A stretch of DNA of 13,162 nucleotides, from contig CAJMOV010000027.1 in assembly GCA_905215125.1 (NCBI GenBank), positions 1 through 13,162 on the forward strand, written 5' to 3'. Shown one piece after another: positions 7,703 to 13,162 of the stretch. This stretch comes from an uncultured bacterium. Lineage in GTDB: Bacteria > Bacillota > Clostridia > Oscillospirales > Butyricicoccaceae. The first letter of the stretch is position 1. Each line of letters begins with the position of its first letter. The notes beneath the pieces were generated by a model that ran no database searches, had not been told where the DNA came from, and worked only from the letters and a program-made list of their open reading frames with translations. A program made the position numbers and the translations under genes.

Positions 7703-8554
7703 TTACCTCTTCAAAAAATCCAAAATGGCGTCGGCGCACTGCTCGACGGACAGCGCGGTCAGCGGCAGAGAAACGCCGCAGGCCCTGCCCAGCTCGTCCA
7801 GCAGCGCCACTGTCTGCGGCGGCGCGAGGGAGAAACGGCGCAGATCATCGACGCGGGAAAAGATTTCTTCCGGCTTTCCATCCATCAGCACCCGGCCGTG
7901 ATCCATGACGACGACCCGCCCGGCCTGCGCCGCCTCATCCATATGATGGGTAATGAGAACGACGGTCATGCCGTTTTCCCGGTTGAGCCGGTGCACTGTT
8001 TTCATGACCTCGGCACGGCCGAGAGGGTCGAGCATAGCGGTCGGCTCGTCCATGATGATAGCGCGGGGCTGCATGGCCAGAACGCCGGCGATGGCGATGC
8101 GCTGCTTCTGCCCGCCTGACAGCAGGTGGGGGGCGTGGCGCTTGAACTCGCTCATCCCGACGGCGGCCAGGGACTCGTCCACCCTGCGGCGGATTTCCTT
8201 GGGCGGCAGGCCCATGTTTTCCGGCGCGAAGGCGACGTCCTCTTCCACCACGGTGGCGACAATCTGGTTGTCGGGGTTTTGAAAGACCATTCCCGCCGTC
8301 TTGCGGATGTCAAACAGCCTGTTTTCATCGCGGGTATTCATCCCGCCGACCAGAACGTCGCCCGACGTCGGCAGCAAAATGGCGTTGAACAGCTTGGCCA
8401 GCGTCGACTTACCGCTGCCGTTGTGTCCCAGCACGGCGACGAATTCCCCCTCTTCCACCGACAGGCTGACGCCTGCGACGGCCGGCGGGCCGGGCTGCCT
8501 GTCCTCCCCCTGGGGATAGGAATAGACGACGTCTCTCAGCTCGAGTATGGGCAT
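7703..8554 (-). CDS. ecfA1: ECF transporter ATPase EcfA1
   Basis: Encodes 283 aa. It pairs with EcfA2 to drive ECF vitamin uptake. Walker A GHNGSGKST at 43-51, Q-loop Gln92 (FQNPDNQIV), signature LSGGQ at 145-149, Walker B ending in Asp169-Glu170, switch His203. SGGQKQRIAIAGVLAMQP and DEPTAMLDP are typical of the A1 paralogue. The open frame runs 75 codons further upstream into the methyltransferase gene, but that part has no ABC homology. The ATG at 8554 has AGGAGG about 8 nt upstream and begins the family's usual strand (PILELRDVVYSYP). It starts 11 nt after the methyltransferase stop. Confidence 0.96.
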   Translation of the reverse strand: MPILELRDVVYSYPQGEDRQPGPPAVAGVSLSVEEGEFVAVLGHNGSGKSTLAKLFNAILLPTSGDVLVGGMNTRDENRLFDIRKTAGMVFQNPDNQIVATVVEEDVAFAPENMGLPPKEIRRRVDESLAAVGMSEFKRHAPHLLSGGQKQRIAIAGVLAMQPRAIIMDEPTAMLDPLGRAEVMKTVHRLNRENGMTVVLITHHMDEAAQAGRVVVMDHGRVLMDGKPEEIFSRVDDLRRFSLAPPQTVALLDELGRACGVSLPLTALSVEQCADAILDFLKR

Positions 8555-8565
8555 GGGCTTCCCTC

Positions 8566-9429
8566 CTAACGCTCGGACGTCCAGCGGGCGGCGTGGCCAC
8601 AGGGCAGCGCCAGCCCCGTCGAGCGGCATGTAAGCCCCAGCTCCGACGCTTCGACGCTGCCGCCAAAGCGGCTGCACAGAACGGCGCCCAGCAGATAGGC
8701 CGGCACCGAAGGCGAAATGCCCGCCGTATACGAGCTGATGATGACAAAAAGCGGATTGTCCGACAAAACGCCGGCGCACAGCTCGACAAAGGCGGCAATG
8801 TCGGCTTCAAACCTCCAGATCTCCCCTGTCGGTCCGCGGCCGTAGGAGGGGGGATCCATAATGATGGCGTCGTACCGCCGCCCGCGCTTGATTTCGCGCT
8901 GGACAAACTTCTGGCAGTCGTCGACAATATAGCGAATGGGCGCGTCGCCCAGGCCCGAGCTGCGCGCATTTTCCCTGGCCCAGGCCACCATTCCTTTGGC
9001 CGCGTCCACATGGCAGACCGAAGCGCCGGCCACAGCCGCGGCCAACGTGGCCCCGCCGGTATAGGCAAACAGGTTGAGCACACTGACCGGCTCTTTTCTC
9101 CGCCTAATTTGGCGGGCAATAAAATCCCAGTTGGCCGCCTGCTCAGGGAAAACGCCAGTGTGCTTAAAGCTCATGGGCTTGACATTGAAAACCTGGCCGC
9201 GCCAGGACACTGTCCACGCCTGCGGCAGGCTTTTGATATCCCAGCTTCCTCCGCCCGAGGAGGAGCGGTGGTAAACAGCGTCCGTCTTTTTCCACAGTGA
9301 GGGGGATGCTTTGGGCCAGATAGCCTGCGGATCGGGCCGCTGCAGGGTATACCCGCCCCATTTTTCCAGGCGTTCACCCCCGCCGCAGTCAAGCAGACAG
9401 TATTCTTTCCAGTCTTCCGCCAGCCACAT
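8566..9429 (-). CDS. Class I SAM-dependent methyltransferase (RlmI/rRNA m5C-like)
   Basis: Encodes 287 aa. The SAM-binding motif I VLNLFAYTGG lies at 117-126, acidic Asp142 at the end of beta-2 (HVDAAKG), and motif IV DPPSYG at 192-197. The region FKHTGVFPEQAANW (88-101) is typical of the RlmI/Methyltrans_SAM group that methylates 23S rRNA cytosines. The N-terminal PUA domain of full-length RlmI (about 390 aa) is absent, so this is the short form common in Firmicutes; the exact RNA target is unknown. The ATG at 9429 follows AAAGGAGG with 10 nt spacing. It is the first gene of the operon, 11 nt before ecfA1, and follows the promoter at 9471-9500. Confidence 0.83.
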   Translation of the reverse strand: MWLAEDWKEYCLLDCGGGERLEKWGGYTLQRPDPQAIWPKASPSLWKKTDAVYHRSSSGGGSWDIKSLPQAWTVSWRGQVFNVKPMSFKHTGVFPEQAANWDFIARQIRRRKEPVSVLNLFAYTGGATLAAAVAGASVCHVDAAKGMVAWARENARSSGLGDAPIRYIVDDCQKFVQREIKRGRRYDAIIMDPPSYGRGPTGEIWRFEADIAAFVELCAGVLSDNPLFVIISSYTAGISPSVPAYLLGAVLCSRFGGSVEASELGLTCRSTGLALPCGHAARWTSER

Positions 9430-9470
9430 ACTTCATCCGCCTCCTTTATACACAGTCTCGCAATCATGTT

Positions 9471-9500
9471 ATTTTACCACCCTTTGCCGCATCCCGTCAA
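9471..9500 (-). promoter_or_regulatory. Sigma-A-type promoter of the eight-gene operon
   Basis: On the - strand TTGACG (9495-9500) and TAAAAT (9471-9476) are separated by 18 nt. Five of six bases match consensus in each box. Transcription would start near 9464, leaving a leader of about 35 nt before the methyltransferase ATG. No other equally good promoter was noticed inside the operon. Confidence 0.7.
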
Positions 9501-9600
9501 GCGAAAGGGCAAATCCTCTCATTACAGTCAAGCACACATGGCGCTGTATCCCCTTCCATGAGGACGGCGCTGAAGACTGCGCGGCCGTTCTCGTGACCCC

Positions 9601-9625
9601 GAAACATTGTATAGCGGAACATTGT
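9601..9625. repeat. Direct repeat of (A/G)AACATTGT upstream of the lipoprotein gene
   Basis: GAAACATTGT (9601-9610) recurs as GGAACATTGT (9616-9625), 15 nt apart start to start, 54-78 nt before the lipoprotein ATG. It could be a regulator site, but the pair is short. No convincing promoter was found for this gene; TTGTAT (9608-9613) is the best -35 candidate but has no good -10 after it. Confidence 0.35.
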
Positions 9626-9678
9626 CCTGAAAATTGCGTCTAAAAGGCAAGGGCTTAAATACACAGGAGGTATCACGC

Positions 9679-10074
9679 ATGAAAAAATCAGCAGCGCTTG
9701 TATTTATATTGCTCTGTATGCTGAAGCTGGCTGGATGCTCCTCCACCCCGGGGCTGTTGGATATTACAGGCGCAGAGCAGCTTACAATCCTATCCGGCTC
9801 GACGGGAGAAAGCGTCGATATCACCGATGCAGAAGACATAAAGGCCATTACAGACAGCGTTAACACCCTAGAATATGTAAAGGGCGAAAAGGAGAACGGA
9901 GACGGCTGGAGCTACGGCTTAAGGTGGTACGACGGGAACGGAGAACTTATTGAATCCCTTACCCTGCTGGGCGACGGCGTCATCATATATGACGGATACT
10001 ACTATTACCTTGAGGATTCTTCACTTTATCATGCCATAGAATCGGCATTTCCAGCTACGCAGGCCGATGAATGA
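9679..10074 (+). CDS. Small predicted lipoprotein of unknown function
   Basis: Encodes 131 aa. The N-terminus is a classic lipoprotein signal: MKKS, a hydrophobic core (AALVFILLCMLKL) and the lipobox LAGC with Cys20 as the acylated residue. The mature part is about 110 aa, acidic and without further membrane segments. It contains an ITDAEDIKAITDSVN helix and aromatic strands (GWSYGLRWYDGNG, IIYDGYYYYLED), which look like a small alpha/beta fold anchored outside the membrane. I do not recognise the family with confidence; similar short Firmicutes lipoproteins carry domains of unknown function. The ATG at 9679 has CAGGAGG 8 nt upstream. It is transcribed alone, divergent from the operon, and ends 14 nt before a terminator-like hairpin. 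Confidence 0.8.
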   Translation: MKKSAALVFILLCMLKLAGCSSTPGLLDITGAEQLTILSGSTGESVDITDAEDIKAITDSVNTLEYVKGEKENGDGWSYGLRWYDGNGELIESLTLLGDGVIIYDGYYYYLEDSSLYHAIESAFPATQADE

Positions 10075-10088
10075 GTACAGCTGACGCG

Positions 10089-10131
10089 CGCCGCCTCAGT
10101 CTCCCTGCCAAACGGCGGCGGCTCCTTTTTT
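10089..10131 (+). terminator. Probable terminator of the lipoprotein gene
   Basis: CGCCGCC (10089-10095) pairs with GGCGGCG (10114-10120) as a 7-bp GC stem with an 18-nt loop. Five bases later comes a run of six T (10126-10131). The long loop and the gap before the T run make it weaker than the other terminators here. Confidence 0.6.
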
Positions 10132-10224
10132 CAGCCGTCCTGCAAATGATATTCTGGGGCCCGGGCAGAAACGTATTCCTCCCCAGGCGGAACGCCGTTT
10201 TATCCAGTGAAAAGGCTGTTAACA

Positions 10225-10250
10225 AACAAAACCCCCATGTAAGGGGGTTT
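10225..10250 (-). terminator. Terminator, better on the - strand
   Basis: AAACCCCC (10229-10236) pairs with GGGGGTTT (10243-10250) around a 6-nt loop. On the - strand the stem is followed by a T-rich tail (TGTTTGTT), a good intrinsic terminator. On the + strand only three T close the stem. It lies about 180 nt after the GNAT stop and could end that transcript or a separate small RNA. Confidence 0.7.
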
Positions 10251-10432
10251 ATGAGCATATGGGTTTGGGGCGCGTCGAAGAGCGGTACAGGATAGACGGC
10301 TCCGAGCACTGTGGTAAGCCGTGCATAGCGCCTCTTTTTGCCGAGGCGCGCCGCCTGCGTTTTTTCGCGCGGCGGACAGGCGGTCTGGGGGCTTATTCTC
10401 CCCCCTCCATGCGCAATAAATTTTTTGTGTGT

Positions 10433-10963
10433 TCAAAATCTGCTGATCAACGAGTAAGCCAGCTTTCCGAACAGCTTTTCCGTAACTGCGCGGTATTCCT
10501 CTTTGGTCACATCTCCTCCATATGACAGCAGCTCGTATGTGACGCCTGCTTCACGCACGGTATACCCCATGCTTTCAAAGCCGTTGCGCTTATAGAAGGC
10601 CTTGCGCCTGACTCGCTGCCGGTAGTTGGGCGCTTTTTCATCAAGCGGCTCGATTGTAAGAAACAGCTTTTTGCCGGCATATTGGGCTTGTAGGGCTTGC
10701 AGTACCCGGCTGCCATAGCCCTGGCCGCGCACGGAATCGCTGATGGCAAAAAACATCAGGGCCGCGACGCCCTCTGCTTCAGCGACCAAGGTCAGCCCGA
10801 CAAAGCGGTCTCCGTCAAGGACGGCGCAAAAATCGCCTTTCCCCTTTTTCACCCGCCTGAACAGGAAAGGCAGCGGCGGCCTTTCCTCCCTGGGGAAAGC
10901 CTTGGTAAACAGCTCCTTGATCTCTTTTTTGTACCCGGCGGCGGGGGCAAATTGAATTTCCAT
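10433..10963 (-). CDS. GNAT family N-acetyltransferase
   Basis: Encodes 176 aa, normal for a single GNAT domain. These enzymes move an acetyl group from acetyl-CoA to an amine; the substrate here is unknown. The acetyl-CoA pyrophosphate-binding motif is RGQGYGS at 79-85, in FFAISDSVRGQGYGSRVL. FYKRNGF (123-129) is the typical motif B region. The start at 10963 is chosen because the conserved fold begins there and an AAAGTGAT stretch precedes it, although that ribosome site is weak. The frame is open a further 45 codons upstream with no better ribosome site, so the N-terminus is uncertain. It is divergent from the adenosyltransferase gene. Confidence 0.83.
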   Translation of the reverse strand: MEIQFAPAAGYKKEIKELFTKAFPREERPPLPFLFRRVKKGKGDFCAVLDGDRFVGLTLVAEAEGVAALMFFAISDSVRGQGYGSRVLQALQAQYAGKKLFLTIEPLDEKAPNYRQRVRRKAFYKRNGFESMGYTVREAGVTYELLSYGGDVTKEEYRAVTEKLFGKLAYSLISRF

Positions 10964-10993
10964 GACATCACTTTCTGTTTTCAGGATTTTGGA

Positions 10994-11023
10994 TATATCT
11001 TCTATCTTATCATACCGTGTCAA
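10994..11023 (-). promoter_or_regulatory. Possible promoter of the GNAT gene
   Basis: A perfect -35 TTGACA (11018-11023, - strand) is followed after 18 nt by a weak GATATA (10994-10999). The resulting leader of about 24 nt agrees with the start at 10963 rather than a longer upstream start. Confidence 0.4.
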
Positions 11024-11074
11024 GGCGGTCATTATACTGCGGCCGCATTGCCGGAGCTCTCTGCGCGCCCAGGA

Positions 11075-11103
11075 TTGACAAACGGGGATTTTCCCCATAA
11101 TAT
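11075..11103 (+). promoter_or_regulatory. Sigma-A promoter of the adenosyltransferase gene with a palindrome in its spacer
   Basis: A perfect -35 TTGACA (11075-11080), a 17-nt spacer and TAATAT (11098-11103) give a start near 11110, about 27 nt before the ATG. The spacer contains the palindrome GGGGA-TTT-TCCCC (11084-11096), well placed to act as a repressor operator. Confidence 0.8.
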
Positions 11104-11136
11104 TTTAGGCGGAAACCAAAGGAAAGGCGGAAAAGC

Positions 11137-11658
11137 ATGATGGCTAAGGGTTTGATTCATATTTACACCGGCGGAGGAAAGGGCAAAACGACGGCGGCGC
11201 TGGGGCTGGCTGTCCGGGCGGCCGGCCGCGGCAAAAAGGTTTTATGGACGTCCTTTCTCAAGGATTATGCGTCGGGCGAATTTTACGCCGCCCTGCCCTT
11301 CGAGGTTGTGCGGGGCGAGCCAGTGCATCAATTCTGGTTCACCATGACAGACGGGCAGAAAGCGGCGGTGGCCGCCGAGCATTCCGCCCGTCTGCGCGCG
11401 CTGTTTGAGCGGTGTGGACGCGAGGATATCGATCTGCTTATATTGGATGAAACGCTGGGCTCGCTGTCGGTCGGCGCTTTGCAGGAAGACGAGGTGGTCG
11501 CCCTGCTGCAAAGCAAGCCGGAGCGCCTGGAGGTCGTGCTGACCGGCCGCGATCCGTCCCCCCGCCTGCTCGGACTGGCTGATTACGTCAGCGAAATCAA
11601 CCCGCGCAAGCATCCGTATGACCGTGGCGTTCCTTCCCGCGAGGGAATCGAGTTTTAG
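11137..11658 (+). CDS. cobO: Cob(I)yrinic acid a,c-diamide / cob(I)alamin adenosyltransferase (CobA/CobO/BtuR family)
   Basis: Encodes 173 aa, the short Firmicutes form. It attaches the 5'-deoxyadenosyl group of ATP to reduced cobalt in corrinoids, giving coenzyme B12. The inverted-type P-loop GGGKGKTT lies at 12-19, an Asp-Glu pair in LLILDETLG near 99-107, and VVLTGRDP at about 132-139. The C-terminal ADYVSEINPRKHPYDRGV block, ending REGIEF, is diagnostic of the family. Two tandem ATGs (11137 and 11140) are possible; AAGG about 10 nt upstream fits either. No other cobalamin gene is in the window and I see no cobalamin riboswitch in the short leader, so it may serve salvage. It converges on the DUF819 gene. 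Confidence 0.9.
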   Translation: MMAKGLIHIYTGGGKGKTTAALGLAVRAAGRGKKVLWTSFLKDYASGEFYAALPFEVVRGEPVHQFWFTMTDGQKAAVAAEHSARLRALFERCGREDIDLLILDETLGSLSVGALQEDEVVALLQSKPERLEVVLTGRDPSPRLLGLADYVSEINPRKHPYDRGVPSREGIEF

Positions 11659-11677
11659 CCGCCTGAGCCAGGCATTG

Positions 11678-11705
11678 AAAAAGACACCCCGCAGGGTGTC
11701 TTTTT
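11678..11705. terminator. Bidirectional terminator between the adenosyltransferase and DUF819 genes
   Basis: GACACCC (11683-11689) pairs with GGGTGTC (11694-11700) around a CGCA loop. It is flanked by AAAAA (11678-11682) and TTTTT (11701-11705), so a T tail follows the stem on either strand. It lies 19 nt after one stop and 13 nt before the other. Confidence 0.92.
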
Positions 11706-11718
11706 CCTATGCGCCGAA

Positions 11719-12936
11719 TTATTTTGAAAGCAGGTCTGTAATGACAAGGCCGACTGGCGTGCCGATCATGTAGCCCCACAGGCCGACGAGGATAGCGGGG
11801 ATAATCAGGCTGTCGTAGCCCTTGGCAACCGCCATGGCGGCCGCCGAGGACGGGCCGCCCAGGTTGGCGTTGGACGAAACGGCCAGCTCTTCGATAGGCA
11901 GCTTGAAGATTTTGCCGGCACCCAGCAGCACAAGGATGTTGATGGCCGCGATAATAGCGCAGAAGAGGAAGAGCAGCGGGGCGTTCTTAATGACGCTCCA
12001 CAGGTCTGCGGGGCAGCCGATGACGACAAAGAAGATATAAATGAGGAAGGTGCCGATTTCCTGTGCGCCGCGCAGATTGGAGAAGAATTTGGGGAAAAGG
12101 GATGCAAGCGCAACGGCCACAATGGTCAGAATGACGAATTGGTTGCCGACGATGGTGTTCAAAAGGCCGGTCGTCATGCTGCCGAACCACTCAGACAGCT
12201 TGGTGGCGACGGTGGCGACCACAAAGGCAACGGCAATGGTCATTGCCAAGTCAAGCAGGGAGATCTCCTTTTTGCCCCAATAGGCCCCCGCCATGGTCTT
12301 GCCATCGCCGGAAATACCGCGGGCTTCAACCGCTTCCTGATGGGGGTGCCGATAGTGCTTCTTGCCAAAGTTGCTGCTGGGCAGCCAAAGCAGGATAAAG
12401 AAGGCGATGGCCATAACAAAGTTGTCAGCCACAACCTCTGCAGACAACAGGGTTTCATCCATGTTGACCGAAGATGCGATGGCGAACAGGTTGACGCCGC
12501 CGCCGATGTAAGAGCCGGTCAGGACGCCGGCCATTTTGTCAAGCTGGGGGATAAAGTTGTTGAGACACAGGAAGGCGACAACCGCACCCAGAACAGTGCC
12601 AACCGCGCCTATGTTGAAGCAGATAAACATTTTGCCCGTGTCTTTGATGATTTTTTTGATATCCGCACGGAACAACAGCATCGCGACTGCCAGCGGGATA
12701 CAGTAGTTCTGCACCGTATCATATACCGGCGACGCGGACGGGATCAGCTTAATGTTGGTGGAAACGACAGCCAAAATCAAACCAATAACAGGGCCCGACA
12801 GCTTTTCTGCCCATTTGTAGTGCTGCTCAAGATAGATAGATGCCGCAGCGAAAACGATCAGTATTGTCCACAATACCCAGGTATCGTCCGCTGAGATCAG
12901 GGTGCCGCCTTCAGCAGCCAACAAAAGATTCAGCAT
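11719..12936 (-). CDS. DUF819 family multi-pass membrane protein
   Basis: Encodes 405 aa with about eleven hydrophobic segments. Glycine-rich conserved blocks are GVLTGSYIGGGVNLFAIA in the first half and SSNANLGGPSSAAAMAVAKG in the second. These two similar re-entrant-like blocks suggest an internal duplication, as in secondary transporters. This fits the DUF819 (YjcL) family of uncharacterised integral membrane proteins; a transport role is inference and the substrate is unknown. The N-terminus has no cleavable signal. The ATG at 12936 has AAGGAGG 7 nt upstream. The gene has its own promoter and a leader of about 117 nt, and ends at the bidirectional terminator shared with the adenosyltransferase gene. 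Confidence 0.87.
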   Translation of the reverse strand: MLNLLLAAEGGTLISADDTWVLWTILIVFAAASIYLEQHYKWAEKLSGPVIGLILAVVSTNIKLIPSASPVYDTVQNYCIPLAVAMLLFRADIKKIIKDTGKMFICFNIGAVGTVLGAVVAFLCLNNFIPQLDKMAGVLTGSYIGGGVNLFAIASSVNMDETLLSAEVVADNFVMAIAFFILLWLPSSNFGKKHYRHPHQEAVEARGISGDGKTMAGAYWGKKEISLLDLAMTIAVAFVVATVATKLSEWFGSMTTGLLNTIVGNQFVILTIVAVALASLFPKFFSNLRGAQEIGTFLIYIFFVVIGCPADLWSVIKNAPLLFLFCAIIAAINILVLLGAGKIFKLPIEELAVSSNANLGGPSSAAAMAVAKGYDSLIIPAILVGLWGYMIGTPVGLVITDLLSK

Positions 12937-12966
12937 AAAAGGACCTCCTTCAATTTTTTATAAAAC

Positions 12967-13020
12967 CGGCAGACGCCCCTTCCCCTTCGCTTCTCCACGC
13001 AAATGCAGGGACCTCTGCCG
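12967..13020 (-). promoter_or_regulatory. Leader hairpin in the 5' UTR of the DUF819 gene
   Basis: On the transcript, CGGCAGA (13020-13014) pairs perfectly with TCTGCCG (12973-12967), closing a 40-nt loop of mostly purines. The 3' arm is followed by GTTTTAT and then the ribosome binding site about 20 nt later. This resembles a closed aptamer or attenuator, but I cannot match it to a known riboswitch class. Confidence 0.4.
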
Positions 13021-13059
13021 AGTCTTACCACAACCTTGAACATTCTATTAACGTATTTG

Positions 13060-13088
13060 ATTATATCCTTTTTCCACCAAACTAGCAA
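13060..13088 (-). promoter_or_regulatory. Sigma-A promoter of the DUF819 gene
   Basis: On the - strand a perfect -10 TATAAT (13060-13065) lies 17 nt from TTGCTA (13083-13088, four of six matches). Transcription would begin near 13053. The weak -35 suits an activated promoter. Confidence 0.7.
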
Positions 13089-13106
13089 TAGCTTTCGTGA
13101 ATTTTA

Positions 13107-13135
13107 GTGCACTTTGCACGGTTACATTGTGCAAA
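13107..13135. promoter_or_regulatory. Cluster of GTGCA/TGCAC half-sites, probable operator
   Basis: TTTGCAC (13113-13119) and GTGCAAA (13129-13135) form a perfect 7-bp inverted repeat with a 9-nt spacer. A third half-site makes GTGCA-CTT-TGCAC (13107-13119). The cluster lies about 54-82 nt upstream of the DUF819 start point, the usual place for an activator. It could equally serve a gene to the right of the window. Confidence 0.55.
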
Positions 13136-13162
13136 ATAACGATTTTTCTTCAAAAAATAGAT

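Larger units (their letters stand above)
10075..10432. other. 358-bp gene-free region packed with inverted repeats
   Basis: No credible coding frame is seen. The stretch holds at least six hairpins in succession: 10089-10120 (7 bp), 10154-10186 (6 bp, CTGGGG/CCCCAG), 10229-10250 (8 bp), 10296-10322 (6 bp, ACGGCT/AGCCGT), 10328-10349 (7 bp, GCGCCTC/GAGGCGC) and 10351-10375 (CCGCC/GGCGG plus an inner GCG/CGC). A G5/C5 pair at 10387-10404 adds another. The 11-mer GCGCGCCGCCT occurs at both 10086 and 10346. It may be only the convergent 3' ends of two genes, or it may encode a structured RNA. Confidence 0.5.

Noticed and set aside
8555..8779. 75-codon N-terminal extension of EcfA1
   Set aside because: It lies inside the methyltransferase gene in another frame, has no ABC homology, and the ATG at 8554 has a good ribosome site.
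10200..10436. 78-codon - strand frame just after the GNAT gene
   Set aside because: TTG start without a good ribosome site, no recognisable domain, and it runs through several hairpins and a terminator.
10964..11098. N-terminal extension of the GNAT protein by up to 45 residues
   Set aside because: The GNAT fold begins after 10963, the extra codons have no ribosome site, and the likely promoter lies inside them.
11104..11136. Possible cobalamin riboswitch before the adenosyltransferase gene
   Set aside because: The leader from the predicted start is only about 27 nt, too short for the roughly 200-nt aptamer, and no B12-box-like sequence was seen.
12139..12894. 251-codon open frame on the + strand opposite the DUF819 gene
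   Set aside because: Low-complexity charged composition mirroring membrane-helix codons; the - strand protein is clearly real.
12940..12965. A-rich TATAAAAAATT tail before the ribosome site resembling the end of a preQ1-I riboswitch
   Set aside because: The short C-rich aptamer loop of preQ1-I is missing and the stem here closes a 40-nt purine-rich loop, so the likeness is only A/T richness.
1..13162. Search for CRISPR arrays, insertion sequences, integrases, tRNA or rRNA genes
   Set aside because: No repeat-spacer pattern, transposase or integrase motifs, terminal inverted repeats with target duplications, or RNA gene signatures were seen by reading both strands.

Overview
The window looks like a chromosomal segment from a GC-rich member of the class Clostridia, most likely the Oscillospiraceae/Ruminococcaceae. 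The evidence is strong AAGGAGG-type ribosome binding sites, sigma-A-like promoters, the Firmicutes gene order ecfA1-ecfA2-ecfT-truA, a ClpE-type unfoldase and a DUF5711 protein. That assignment is inference from gene content; no 16S or other marker gene is present.

Layout. Positions 1-83 hold the last 26 codons of an unidentified + strand gene, closed by a strong terminator (92-125). A stand-alone chloramphenicol acetyltransferase-like gene lies on the - strand (134-784). The core is an apparent eight-gene - strand operon read from 9429 down to 1032: a class I rRNA-type methyltransferase, ecfA1, ecfA2, ecfT, truA, a DUF5711 membrane-anchored protein, a CvpA-family membrane protein and a ClpE-like AAA+ unfoldase. 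Spacing is tight throughout: ecfA2/ecfT overlap by 7 nt, truA/DUF5711 by 17 nt and DUF5711/cvpA by 4 nt, and all other gaps are 33 nt or less. A single good promoter (9471-9500) precedes the operon and a terminator (975-1006) follows it.

Right of the operon are a short lipoprotein gene (+, 9679-10074), a 358-bp gene-free stretch crowded with inverted repeats (10075-10432), a GNAT acetyltransferase (-, 10433-10963), a divergent cob(I)alamin adenosyltransferase (+, 11137-11658) and a DUF819 multi-pass membrane protein (-, 11719-12936). The adenosyltransferase and DUF819 genes share a bidirectional terminator (11678-11705). The DUF819 gene has a recognisable promoter, a roughly 117-nt leader with a closed hairpin, and a cluster of GTGCA/TGCAC half-sites upstream.

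Function. EcfA1, EcfA2 and EcfT form the shared energising module of group II ECF vitamin transporters; the substrate-binding S components must be encoded elsewhere. TruA and the methyltransferase modify RNA. ClpE, CvpA and DUF5711 suggest an envelope or protein-quality function attached to the same transcript, but no joint role is shown by the sequence. I found no mobile element, CRISPR array, tRNA or rRNA, and no clear new defence or biosynthetic system. The best leads for something undescribed are the non-coding regions (10081-10410 and 12967-13135) and the unidentified DUF5711, DUF819 and lipoprotein genes.
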